Positions 1-7,955 of a stretch of DNA of 64,000 bases are shown here, in pieces. Where the stretch lies: positions 1 to 64,000 of the forward strand of contig CAZCVP010000004.1 in assembly GCA_964501915.1 (NCBI GenBank), in the 5' to 3' direction. Made by a program: the position numbers and the translations under genes. Within the stretch, counting starts at the first letter, position 1, and every line of letters begins with the position of its first letter. The stretch comes from CAYFPX01 sp964501915. GTDB taxonomy: Bacteria > Myxococcota_A > UBA796 > CAJQPC01. The notes below the pieces were generated by a model. It worked only from the letters and a program-made list of their open reading frames with translations. It did not search any database and was not told the origin of the DNA.

Positions 1-20
1 GGATATCGTCGGCCGCGTGC

Positions 21-323
21 CTAGATCGGGCCAATACCGCCGGAACTCAGGCCCGGCAGGGTGAAGACCAGGTGGAAGTGAGGACACGGCAGCAGGCGCT
101 GCTGGCGCTGGGCGACCTACTCGGCCTGGGCGAGGGTCTGGCAGCTTGGAGAGTGCCGGTCCCGGCAGGCGTTCCAGGTCTTGTGGCGGTAGCCGCAGGT
201 GACGCAGTCGTGTACGTGTTCGCCCAGGGCGGGTGTGCGACACAGGGCGGGCCTGGCCAGGAGCTTGATGATGTGGGGGGCGAGGGTGTGGCGAGGCCTG
301 TGGTGGAGACGACCCACGAGGGG
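21..323 (-). pseudogene. IS91/IS801-family transposase remnant (broken)
   Basis: The minus strand encodes a zinc-binding segment typical of the N-terminus of IS91/IS801 transposases (CVTCGYRHKTWNACRDRHSP, then SCQTLAQAE). An amber codon at 117-119 follows, and after it the family-like stretch VAQRQQRLLPCPHFHLVFTL continues in the same frame. The family normally has Trp at the amber position (QARWVAQRQ), so TGG to TAG explains the break. Before this segment the usual N-terminus is missing and the frame runs out of the integrase remnant upstream. After TLPG the similarity is lost and a stop comes at 21-23. The HUH catalytic core is absent, so no transposase activity is expected. The family call is confident; the exact end of the remnant is not. 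Confidence 0.75.
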
Positions 324-706
324 CTACACCGTGGCCCCCGGTTCCAGTCGGTCCCGTGGGCTCCTGGTCTGGCGGAGCACCTCGGGCCGCACGGCCAGGT
401 AGACGCTGGGGGAGTCCTCGGCACCCGAGGATAGGGCAGGGCCGCAGCAAGGTCGGGTCGCTCGAGGGTGGTGCCGTAGAGGAAGCGGAGGGCAGCGACG
501 TGGAGCTTGACGTTGGCGGGAGAGGCCATGCAGTCCCGCTGGAGGTGAAGCAGGAACGCCCTGACGTGGTCGAGGTCGAGGTGTTCGGGTGAGCGCCGGT
601 GGTAGCGGGCCAGTCGAGCACAGGCGCTGACGTAGGCGAGGATGGTCGTGTCTGCACGGCTGCGGAGGTCGAGGTCGTCGATGAGCTTCTGGCGGAGTGG
701 GGTCAT
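324..706 (-). pseudogene. Tyrosine-recombinase-type integrase N-terminus (truncated)
   Basis: From an ATG at 706 the minus strand encodes MTPLRQKLIDDLDLRSRAD and on to about residue 100. This matches the SAM-like core-binding domain of phage-type integrases (TILAYVSACARLARYH, then NVKLHVAALRFLYGTTL). Near 405-412 the reading must shift by one base, at a run of five C, to continue as SVYLAVRPEVLRQ before a stop at 324-326. The catalytic domain with its Arg-His-Arg-Tyr residues is missing and the transposase remnant follows directly. Such integrase-IS91 pairs are common in GC-rich deltaproteobacteria. What remains looks like a deleted scar of one pair. It is probably not functional. Confidence 0.65.
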
Positions 707-897
707 GGCACGCTCCTTGGTGTTGCAGCGACGTGGAAGGCGTCGGCAGGTCCAGGAAGCGCGCACGAGGAGGACGCTCGCCCCCACGCCAGCGGTCGTC
801 GTTCGGCTGGAAGGTGAGAGGAGTCCGGACACTGACCACGGCTCGCCGGGCCGTCGACTCCGAGCCCCGGTGGCCGCGCCCCGACCTCACCGCGGCC

Positions 898-2367
898 TCA
901 CCCCCGCACGAGCTTCCCCCGCGCCGAGCGCTCCAGCGCCTCCACCCAGCGGATCCGGCTCGGCACCATGTACCCGGGCAGGCGCTCCCAGCACCACCGC
1001 AGGAGCTCCTCCTCGCTCCCCCCACCCACGACCCGAGCCTCCAGCCGGATCGCACCCTCCTCGTTCCGAATCGGCACCACCACCACCTCCGAGACCTCCG
1101 GGTGATCGCCGAGGACCCCTTCGACCTCCTCGGGCTGGACCCGGTGGCCCTGGACCTTGAGCATCGTGTCCAGCCGACCCACAAAACGGAGCTGTCCGTC
1201 CTCGCCGAGCGCCACCCGGTCGCCGGTCCGGAGGTAGCGCACCCCCTCCCGCTCGGCGAAGGCGGCGGCCGTGGCCTCCGGATCGCCGTGGTAGCCGGCC
1301 ATCACCGAGGGCCCCGCGACCCAGAGCTCCTCCCCCTCGAGGTGCAGCGTCGCCCCGCTCGCGGCCGTGCCGATGGGGATCTCCTCGCTCGGTGGACCGG
1401 GCACCTCGAACCAGGTGCACACGTTGGTCTCGGTGGGACCGAAGAGGTTGGCGAAGCGCGCCGAGGGCAGCAGCTCCATGAGCCGGGCCAGCCTCCGGTG
1501 GCCGAAGACCTCCCCCGCGAAGAGCACGGCCCGCATGGCCGACAGGTCCCGGTCCGACAGCTTCGCCTCCAGCAGCCGCGAGAGCACCGAGGGCACGGAG
1601 TACCAGACCGTGATCCGCTCCTCCTCCCAGAGACGAGCGAGGGTCGCGGGAAAGGCGGAGGCCCCCGTCGGCGCGATCACGGCCGTGGCTCCCGCCGCCA
1701 CGCTCCCGTAGACCTCCAGGGTCGACAGGTCGAAGTGCAGCGGGGACACACCGCTGAGCCGATCCCCGGGCCCGATCCCGAAGGTCTCCACGGCCCAGTC
1801 CACGAAGGCCCCCACCGCACCGTGGGAGAGGGCCACGCCCTTGGGCCGACCCGTGCTGCCCGAGGTGTAGAGGAGGGTGGCCAGGTCGGTCTCCGCCCCC
1901 CCCTGACGAGCCAGGGAGCCCTCCGGCAGCCCGCTCCCCCAGCTCGTGGGGACCGACAGCGAGGGCCAGCGGCGCGGCCGGGGACCGAGCACCAGCAGCG
2001 CGGACACCTCGGCCCGCTCCAGGAGCGGCCCCAGGCGCCTCCCCCAGCGCCCCGCCGAGACCAGGACCTGGACCCCGGCGTCCCGGAGGATGACGCCGTT
2101 GCGGGTGGGGGGCGCCACGCCGTCCAGCGGCACGGTGACGCCCCCGACGGCCATCACCCCGAACAGCGCGGCGAAGGCCTCCGGCGAGCGTTCCAGGAAG
2201 ATCCCGACCCGATCCCCTGGACCCACCCCGACCCCCCGCAGCCAGGTCGCGACCCGCCCACTCTCCCGTCCCAGCTCCGCGAAGCTCCACTCCGTCCCCC
2301 CCGCCCGAACCGCGGGCGCCGACGGCCAGCGCTGCAGGGCCGCCTCCAGGTAGCCGGAGAGCCTCAC
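898..2367 (-). CDS. Stand-alone amino-acid adenylation enzyme (Dlt/PltF-like)
   Basis: A 489-residue ANL-superfamily ligase that should activate a carboxylate as its AMP ester and load it on a carrier protein. Visible motifs are the P-loop-like YTSGSTGRPKG (about 167-177), FDLS with Asp at 213, FGPTE in the middle, TGDR, and the terminal catalytic Lys in ARGKLVRG. An Asp in the A4 position binds the alpha-amino group in amino-acid adenylating domains, so an amino acid is a better guess than a fatty acid. The GTG start at 2367 overlaps the stop of the dehydrogenase gene as GTGA. It is the last gene of the 5943-898 operon, which also supplies a carrier protein. Proline, as in PltF or RedM, is attractive because of the dehydrogenase next door, but the pocket residues were not decoded. 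Confidence 0.85.
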   Translation of the reverse strand: MRLSGYLEAALQRWPSAPAVRAGGTEWSFAELGRESGRVATWLRGVGVGPGDRVGIFLERSPEAFAALFGVMAVGGVTVPLDGVAPPTRNGVILRDAGVQVLVSAGRWGRRLGPLLERAEVSALLVLGPRPRRWPSLSVPTSWGSGLPEGSLARQGGAETDLATLLYTSGSTGRPKGVALSHGAVGAFVDWAVETFGIGPGDRLSGVSPLHFDLSTLEVYGSVAAGATAVIAPTGASAFPATLARLWEEERITVWYSVPSVLSRLLEAKLSDRDLSAMRAVLFAGEVFGHRRLARLMELLPSARFANLFGPTETNVCTWFEVPGPPSEEIPIGTAASGATLHLEGEELWVAGPSVMAGYHGDPEATAAAFAEREGVRYLRTGDRVALGEDGQLRFVGRLDTMLKVQGHRVQPEEVEGVLGDHPEVSEVVVVPIRNEEGAIRLEARVVGGGSEEELLRWCWERLPGYMVPSRIRWVEALERSARGKLVRG

Positions 2368-3512
2368 CTCAGGCCCATGGAGCTGGCCACGAGGTCGTGG
2401 AGCACCTCCGAGGTCCCCGAGTAGGCCTGGCTCATCAGGGCGTTGCGCAGCTCCCGCTCCAGCCCGGCCTCCCGGGTGAGCCCCATCGCACCGTGGACGC
2501 GGAGGGCGCCCAGACAGACCTCCACCAGGGCATCGGCGACCACCAGCTTGCTGGCGGCAGACCCGGCGCCGAGCCGACCACCGTCCACCTCGGAGGCGGC
2601 CTCGTAGAGCGCCAGGCGAGCACCCCGCAGCCGAAGCTCCATGTCCACGATCCGGTGCGCGACGGGCTGCCGGGAGGCGAGGCTTCGGCCCCCGAGCTTG
2701 CGGTGCTTCGCGTGCTCGCTGGAGGCGCTCACGAGGCGCTGCATCACGCCGAGCGCCGGCGCCAGGATGCCGATCCGCTCCCAGGCCATCGCGGTCATGA
2801 AGACCAGCGCCCCCGCGCCCTCCTGGCCCAGGACGTGAGACGCCGGGACCCGGCAGTCCTCGAAGACCACCGTCCCCAGCGGCGCGGTCCGCAGGCCCAC
2901 CATCTCCTCGTTGGCTCCCAGCGCCAGCCCCGGAGTCCCTGCCTCGACCACGAGACAGGAGACCGCCCCCAGCGGCGGCCCGGACCCGGTGCGGGCGAAC
3001 ACGAGCACGAGATCGGCGTGGGGACCGTTGGTGACCCAGGCCTTGGCTCCGTTCAGCACGAGGTGGTCCCCGTCCCGCTCGGCCCGGGTGGCCATGGCGT
3101 AGGCGTCGGAGCCCGACTCCGTCTCCGTCATGGCGTGGGCCGCGATGACCCGACCCGAGGCCAGCGAAGGGACCCACCTCCGCTTCTGCTCCTCGCTCCC
3201 ATAGGTCAACAGCGGCACCAGGCCGGCGAAGAGGTGGGCGGAGGCCGCGAACAGGAGCCCGCTGTCCAGGCAGCCCTCCCCCAGCCCCTCCAGCATCAGG
3301 CAGGTCTCGAGCAACGACAGTCCCCCCCCACCGAGATCCTCCGGCACCAGGGCACCCGCCAACCCGAAGGCCGCGGCACGGTCCCAGAGCACCCGCGAGA
3401 AGAGACCGTCCCGGTCCCGCTCCAGCAGCCCGGCGTCGCCGAGCTCCCTCCGCGCGAAGTCCTGGGATCGGGCCCGGAGGGCCTCCTGCTCGGCGGTGAG
3501 CCCGAAGCTCAG
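2364..3512 (-). CDS. Acyl-CoA-dehydrogenase-family flavoprotein
   Basis: About 382 residues, the full length of the family. It starts with a typical alpha-helical N-domain (LTAEQEALRARSQDFARREL), has the FAD/substrate-binding segment AMTETESGSDA and the beta-domain AKAWVTNG. It ends with the family C-terminus (RVHGAMGLTREAGLERELRN, then YSGTSEVLHDLVA). Such enzymes form alpha-beta double bonds. In PltE, RedW and AnaB relatives the substrate is prolyl bound to a carrier protein, and here the gene lies between a carrier protein and an adenylating ligase. There is no ATG, GTG or TTG at the expected start. A CTG at 3512 overlaps the carrier stop as CTGA and fits both the operon pattern and the family length, so CTG initiation is inferred. 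Confidence 0.8.
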   Translation of the reverse strand: MSFGLTAEQEALRARSQDFARRELGDAGLLERDRDGLFSRVLWDRAAAFGLAGALVPEDLGGGGLSLLETCLMLEGLGEGCLDSGLLFAASAHLFAGLVPLLTYGSEEQKRRWVPSLASGRVIAAHAMTETESGSDAYAMATRAERDGDHLVLNGAKAWVTNGPHADLVLVFARTGSGPPLGAVSCLVVEAGTPGLALGANEEMVGLRTAPLGTVVFEDCRVPASHVLGQEGAGALVFMTAMAWERIGILAPALGVMQRLVSASSEHAKHRKLGGRSLASRQPVAHRIVDMELRLRGARLALYEAASEVDGGRLGAGSAASKLVVADALVEVCLGALRVHGAMGLTREAGLERELRNALMSQAYSGTSEVLHDLVASSMGLR

Positions 3513-3766
3513 GCCCGCCCCCCGGCCGCGCGCACCTGGTCGGCCACCTTGGCGATCGTGTCGAAGCGGTCCATGGTGATGTCCCGCATCCGGACCTGCA
3601 CGCCGAAGGCGTCCTGGATCCAGCTCAGCAGCAGCATGAACCCGAAGCTGTCGATGACGCCCTCGGCGAAGAGGTCCAGGTCGTGCTCCAGGGGGCCCTC
3701 TCCCCCGAGGAACTGGTCCACGAGGTAGCGCTCGACCCGAGCGGCGACAGGGTCCTGGTCTCCCAC
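3509..3766 (-). CDS. Acyl/peptidyl carrier protein
   Basis: An 85-residue carrier protein. The phosphopantetheine Ser is at residue 40 in EGVIDSFGFM, and four helices are predicted in the usual places. The start is GTG at 3766, chosen because a strong Shine-Dalgarno (AAGGAGGA, minus strand, 3771-3778) lies 5 nt upstream; the nearer ATG is in another frame. It is 24 nt after the MBOAT gene and overlaps the dehydrogenase gene. By analogy with DltC it should carry the aminoacyl group made by the ligase at 898-2367 while the dehydrogenase and then the MBOAT act on it. The partners are inferred from the operon. Confidence 0.88.
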   Translation of the reverse strand: MGDQDPVAARVERYLVDQFLGGEGPLEHDLDLFAEGVIDSFGFMLLLSWIQDAFGVQVRMRDITMDRFDTIAKVADQVRAAGGRA

Positions 3767-3790
3767 TCCATCCTCCTTGTGACCGAGAGT

Positions 3791-4981
3791 CTACCCCCCG
3801 ACGATGGCTCGCAGCACGGCGAGCAGGTGGGAGGGCGAGGTCATGAAGAGCACGTTGCCGAAGGCATACCAGCTCACCGTCGCGGCGATCCCCAGCCCCC
3901 GGGCTCCCCGTCCCTGCAGCGCCTCGCGCAGCCCGGGCCGCTTGCGCTTCTGGGCCTGGAGGAGCTGCCAGGCCACCATGGCGAGGCCGTGCCACAGGCC
4001 CAGGGCGACGAAACCCGGTGTGAGGTCGTGCCAGACCTGGAAGAGGAAGATCGACAGGGCCGCACCCGCGTACATCTTGAAGGGGGTGGCCCGGAAGCCG
4101 AAGAGCGGGAAGAAGACGTAGTCCCGGATCCAGGTGTAGAGGGTGATGTGCCAGCTCCGCCAGAACTGGGCGATGTTGGGCTTGGTGAGGGGCCAGTCGA
4201 AGTTCTCGGGCACCCGGTAGCCCAGGAGACGACCGAGCCCGATGGCGATGTCGGTGTAGCCGCTGAAGTCCAGGTAGAGCTGGAGCGCCACCCCGTAGAC
4301 CGCCAGCAGCACCAGCCCGGGCGCCTGCGAGGAGGCGTCCAGGAGCACGGGCTGCAACAGCAGCCCCAGGGTGTCGGCCAGCACGGCCTTCTTGACCACA
4401 CCGACGCCGATGCGCAGCAGGGCCCCGTTGGCCTCCGCCAGCCGAGGCCGCGCGACCGTCTGCTCCGTCCACTCCCCGAACCTCATCAGGGGACCGCACA
4501 GGAACAGGGGGAAGAAGAAGAGCCAGGCCAACACCTCCGACAGCGGCCGGTCCGGCAGGTCCCCCCGGTAGCTCTCCACCAGGTAGTGGATGAGACGGAA
4601 GGTCAGGTAGGAGATGCCCACGGGCACGGCGATCTGCTCGTAGGAGGGGATCGCGGCCCGGCCAGCGGCCCCCTCCAGGACCGCCCCGGGGGCCAGGACG
4701 AACTTCCACAGGACCAGGTCCACCACCAGGACCACCAGCCCGGCGATCAGCAGGCGCTGACGGGACTCCAGGGAGCCCCGCGAAGAGAGCCGCCCGCCCG
4801 CCCACCAGGCCCCCACGCCGAAGAGCAGGTAGAGCCCCGTCAGGGCCGGCGCGTGGGTGGCGCAGAACAGCACGCTCACCAACGCCAGCAGCGCCACCCT
4901 CCAGCGGGTCGGCACCACGAACCAGTAGAGGATCGTGGTCCCCGCCACGCCCGCGAAGAACGGCAGGCTGAGGACGTGCAT
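3791..4981 (-). CDS. MBOAT-family membrane O-acyltransferase (DltB/AlgI-like)
   Basis: A 396-residue multipass membrane protein of the MBOAT family. It carries the AlgI/DltB hallmark FWRSWHITLYTWIRDYVFFP in the middle and the C-terminal WHGLAM segment with the catalytic His (LGLWHG). It should transfer an acyl group from the carrier protein across the cytoplasmic membrane to an extracellular acceptor. The ATG at 4981 overlaps the stop of the U32-like gene as ATGA. With ligase and carrier it completes a DltA-DltC-DltB set. The acceptor (glycan, lipid or protein) cannot be read from the sequence, and no DltD-like thioesterase is present in the operon. Confidence 0.88.
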   Translation of the reverse strand: MHVLSLPFFAGVAGTTILYWFVVPTRWRVALLALVSVLFCATHAPALTGLYLLFGVGAWWAGGRLSSRGSLESRQRLLIAGLVVLVVDLVLWKFVLAPGAVLEGAAGRAAIPSYEQIAVPVGISYLTFRLIHYLVESYRGDLPDRPLSEVLAWLFFFPLFLCGPLMRFGEWTEQTVARPRLAEANGALLRIGVGVVKKAVLADTLGLLLQPVLLDASSQAPGLVLLAVYGVALQLYLDFSGYTDIAIGLGRLLGYRVPENFDWPLTKPNIAQFWRSWHITLYTWIRDYVFFPLFGFRATPFKMYAGAALSIFLFQVWHDLTPGFVALGLWHGLAMVAWQLLQAQKRKRPGLREALQGRGARGLGIAATVSWYAFGNVLFMTSPSHLLAVLRAIVGG

Positions 4982-5943
4982 CAGCCCCGCACGATCGCGT
5001 CGCTGCCCCGGGAGTCGAACAGCCCCTCGCAGTAGCCGCAGGCCTCGCAGGCGAAGTCACAGGCCCACTGCTTGTCCAACAGCCCCCCGAGGCGGGGGTT
5101 GTCGACCTGGATGAAGCGGGCCAGGCGGCTGTCGAGCAGCTCCACGAAGTTCCCCGCCCAGCTCCCGCGCTCATAGGCCGCGACCCGCTCCAGCAGCACG
5201 TCGATGGGATCGGTGCGCCCCAGCACCTTGATCTCGTCCACGAGGTGCTCGTAGCGGTGCACGTCCTCGGGGCGGATGGCGTTGTTGGCGAGGACCTGCC
5301 AGGGACGCTGGAGGAACTCGGACTTGCACCGGAAGTGGTAGTCGAGCTCCCGCCCGCCCGACGCCGTGCAGAGGTAGTGACCCGCCCGCCACACGCAGCC
5401 CCCGAGGCAGTGCTCGTTGACCATCAGGACGAGCCGTACCCCCGGGAGCTGCTCCCGGATCCGTGCGAGCTCCTCGGGGTCCTTGTTGATCTCCACCGAG
5501 GGCACCAGGGCATCGGCCCCGAGCTTCGCCCACCGGGTCGCCGCCCGCGCCGAGGAGACCTCGGCGATCGTGGACACCGTGACGGAGAGCTCCGAGACCT
5601 GCTTGACGAGGTCGAGCAGGAAGGGGTGGCAGACGATGACCCCTGTCGCCCCGGTGGTGGCGATGTCCCGGACCTGGGTCTCCAGCTCCTTCCACCACGG
5701 TGCGTCGTCCCCCGAAGCCACGTCCGGCGCGTTGAGGGTGACCTCGAAGCGCACGCCCCGATCCCGGGCCAGGCCCGCCTGGCGCTCCAGGGACCGGTAG
5801 CCCTCCACGTGCTGGCGTCGCCCCCCTCCGAGCCCGTCCGGAGGCGGACCCGTGTAGACCCCCCGGATGCGCTCGGAGGCCGACAGGAGGCGCTCCAGGT
5901 CCCCCTGCTCGCCGCTGTGGCCGACGGTGATGCCGAGACCCAT
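4981..5943 (-). CDS. Peptidase U32-like iron-sulfur protein
   Basis: 320 residues. The fold signature is that of the U32/UbiU-UbiV-RlhA family: a TIM-barrel-like N-terminal half (LNAPDV, VIVCHPFLL, then STIAEVSSARAATRWAKLGA) followed by scattered cysteines in NEHCLGGCVWRAGHYLC and FRCKSEF and a terminal CDFACEACGYCEG. In relatives such cysteines hold a 4Fe-4S cluster used in oxygen-independent hydroxylation or peptide/nucleic-acid modification. It is the first gene of the carrier-protein operon, so it may hydroxylate or prepare the acyl group or the acceptor. That role is inference. Alternatively it is a true U32 peptidase-like protein. The ATG at 5943 has no clear Shine-Dalgarno and may be leaderless. 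Confidence 0.72.
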   Translation of the reverse strand: MGLGITVGHSGEQGDLERLLSASERIRGVYTGPPPDGLGGGRRQHVEGYRSLERQAGLARDRGVRFEVTLNAPDVASGDDAPWWKELETQVRDIATTGATGVIVCHPFLLDLVKQVSELSVTVSTIAEVSSARAATRWAKLGADALVPSVEINKDPEELARIREQLPGVRLVLMVNEHCLGGCVWRAGHYLCTASGGRELDYHFRCKSEFLQRPWQVLANNAIRPEDVHRYEHLVDEIKVLGRTDPIDVLLERVAAYERGSWAGNFVELLDSRLARFIQVDNPRLGGLLDKQWACDFACEACGYCEGLFDSRGSDAIVRG

Positions 5944-5981
5944 GGGGGGATGCTACGCCACCCTGCTCTATCCTCCCCCCG
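5944..5981. promoter_or_regulatory. Compact divergent, possibly leaderless promoters
   Basis: Only 38 bp separate the divergent ATGs at 5943 and 5982. On the plus strand TATCCT (5969-5974) is followed by six C and a G, then ATG. On the minus strand TAGCAT (5955-5950) is followed by six C, then ATG. Both hexamers resemble -10 boxes at the distance that would start transcription at the ATG itself, and neither gene has a Shine-Dalgarno. No convincing -35 boxes were seen. The symmetry is seen directly; leaderless transcription is inference. Confidence 0.35.
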
Positions 5982-7517
5982 ATGGGACGTGGACTCCCCG
6001 CGCTCGGACTGCTGGTCCTGGCCGCCTGCTCCGAGGACTCTCCCCCGCCGGCGGGGCCCGCTCCGGCCACGCCCCCCAACGTGGTCTTCATCTCCATCGA
6101 CGGGCTCCGCGCCGACCACACCAGCCGGGAGGGCTACCGCCACGACACCACCCCCACCCTGACGGCCCTGGCCGCACGAGGGGTCACCTTCCGCAGGGCC
6201 TTCAGCCAGGCCAACGAGTCCCTGCTCTCCCACGCGGCGCTCTTCACCGGTCGCTACACCTCCGAGGTCGCCTGGCCCGAATTCCTGGAGTTCGAGGTCC
6301 CCGACGACGCCACGACCCTGGCCGAGGTCATGACGGCCATGGGCTACGAGACCGCTGCCTTCGTGGGAGGCGGCCACATCCGGGGCAAGTTCGGCTTCGA
6401 GCAGGGCTTCGGGACCTACTTCGAGTCCGAGAAGTCCTTCGGGAGCTTCCACGACTCCGTGCCCGTGGCCCTCGACTGGCTGGATGCAGACCGCAGCGTG
6501 CAGACCCCCTTCTTCCTCTTCCTCCACGGCTACGACACCCACCGTCCCTACCTCCAGAAGGGGATCTTCGCCCACCCCTTCTCGGATGGCACCCCTCCCG
6601 ACCGGGCCTTCGAAGCACTCATCCGGGTCCACGGCTTCACCGACCATGTCTACCAGGGTGCCGTCCATGCCGACCTGGAGCTGGAGACCGTCTACCACGC
6701 CAGCGGGACGGACCTGTTGCCGGCCACGGTCTACGAGCGAGTCGCCGCCCACGCCGCGGGACCCCACGAGCCCGGCACCACCTATGCCCTCTCGGAGTGG
6801 GACCTCCGCCATGTCGTCGAGCACTACGACTCGGGTGTGCTCGCGGCCGACACCTACGTCGGGCTCTTCCTGGAGGGGCTCTACGAAGCGGGCCTGTGGG
6901 AGGACACCCTCGTCGTCATCACCTCGGACCACGGCGAGGACCTGCAGGACCACGGCTACTACAACCACCGCCCCGTGCTCTACGACTCCACCACCCGCGT
7001 CCCGATGCTGCTCGCGGGGGGCGCGGTTCCGGCAGCCTGGCGAGGACGAGAGGCCCCCTGGACGGCCCAGGCCATCGACCTGGTGCCCACCCTGACCGAC
7101 CTGCTGGACACGGTCCCTCCGGCGGGGACCCGGGGCCGCTCCCTCTGGGCGCTCCTGGAGCAGGACACCTGGCCCACCGAGCCCGACGACACGCGGGTCT
7201 TCCAGGAGGGGGTCCTGGGGCAGTCCTCGGTGCGCACGGATCGGTGGCGCCTGGTGTTCGACGGCGACCGCCTGACCCGACCCGACTACGTCGACCTCCT
7301 GCGAGAGGCCCCCCTGGCCGGTGGGCGCTTCAGCCTCTTCGAGGTGACCCGGGACCCCACCGAGCAGGCGGACGTGCTCGGCGCCCACCTCGAGCTCGCC
7401 GAAGGGCTGAGGAAGGAGCTGGCCGCCTGGCGAGCGGGACTGGACCTGGGGACGGCACGCCTGGTCCTGGACGAGGAGACCCTCCAGGAGCTGCGCGAGA
7501 GGGGGTACTGGAAGTGA
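5982..7517 (+). CDS. Sulfatase-fold lipoprotein with Ser in the nucleophile position
   Basis: 511 residues of the alkaline phosphatase/sulfatase superfamily, anchored as a lipoprotein (LVLAAC with Cys16). The metal-binding motifs are VVFISIDGLRADH near 35-46 and ITSDHGEDLQDHG in the second half. The nucleophile loop reads ESLLSHAALFTGR: Ser80 stands where sulfatases carry the Cys or Ser of CxPxR, and both the Pro and the Arg are missing. It is therefore unlikely to be converted to formylglycine. A Ser-based phosphodiesterase or phosphoglycerol-transferase-type reaction is a better guess than sulfate hydrolysis. It overlaps the next small lipoprotein gene by GTGA, forming an operon. Confidence 0.8.
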   Translation: MGRGLPALGLLVLAACSEDSPPPAGPAPATPPNVVFISIDGLRADHTSREGYRHDTTPTLTALAARGVTFRRAFSQANESLLSHAALFTGRYTSEVAWPEFLEFEVPDDATTLAEVMTAMGYETAAFVGGGHIRGKFGFEQGFGTYFESEKSFGSFHDSVPVALDWLDADRSVQTPFFLFLHGYDTHRPYLQKGIFAHPFSDGTPPDRAFEALIRVHGFTDHVYQGAVHADLELETVYHASGTDLLPATVYERVAAHAAGPHEPGTTYALSEWDLRHVVEHYDSGVLAADTYVGLFLEGLYEAGLWEDTLVVITSDHGEDLQDHGYYNHRPVLYDSTTRVPMLLAGGAVPAAWRGREAPWTAQAIDLVPTLTDLLDTVPPAGTRGRSLWALLEQDTWPTEPDDTRVFQEGVLGQSSVRTDRWRLVFDGDRLTRPDYVDLLREAPLAGGRFSLFEVTRDPTEQADVLGAHLELAEGLRKELAAWRAGLDLGTARLVLDEETLQELRERGYWK

Positions 7518-7882
7518 TCGCGCTCACCTGGGCCTTGGTGGCCGCCTGTGGGCAGGCCGAGGTGACCGCGGAGCCGACCCTGCCCGGTCCCGGCGATCCC
7601 GTCCCGCGCCTGATCGCGGTGCTCGACGACGACGGCGACGGCTGCCTGACCCGCTCGGAGGCCCACGCGGGGGGGGGCTGGGAGGCGATCCTCGATGCCT
7701 ACGGAACCCCCGAGACCCCCGACCGCCTCTGTGCCGCCGAGGTGCGAGCGCTGCTGTGGTCCCAGGGCCCTGGGAGGAGGGCGGGCCGCCAGCCGCGGGA
7801 CGAGGCCCGGGACTGGTCGGAGGTCCGGGAACGCCTGGCCGACCGGGTGAGGGCGCTGAGGGCAGACCGAGGCGAAGACTGA
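7514..7882 (+). CDS. Small EF-hand-like lipoprotein
   Basis: 122 residues. The GTG start at 7514 overlaps the stop of the sulfatase-like gene. The signal is very short, VIALTWALVAAC, ending at the acylated Cys12 with no basic residue before it. A single calcium-loop-like segment DDDGDGCLTRSE follows, and the C-terminus is Arg-rich and probably helical. Tight coupling suggests a partner of the sulfatase-fold lipoprotein upstream. No family was recognised; a calcium-binding surface protein is the best reading. Confidence 0.65.
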   Translation: MIALTWALVAACGQAEVTAEPTLPGPGDPVPRLIAVLDDDGDGCLTRSEAHAGGGWEAILDAYGTPETPDRLCAAEVRALLWSQGPGRRAGRQPRDEARDWSEVRERLADRVRALRADRGED

Positions 7883-7955
7883 CGCAGCGCCCGGTGAGTC
7901 TACGGGACCGTGTGGCATGATCGCGTCGAGAGCCAACCCGGGACGGGAGGTGAAC

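Noticed and set aside
47..832. Intact 261-residue protein
   Set aside because: Only residues from the internal ATG at 706 match an integrase, and only for about 100 residues; the C-terminal part is out of frame.
5424..7388. 654-codon minus-strand frame opposite the sulfatase-fold gene
   Set aside because: The translation is Gly/Val-rich without motifs, while the plus strand has a clear family match.
5982..7517. True arylsulfatase
   Set aside because: The CxPxR context needed for formylglycine is absent, so only the fold is claimed.
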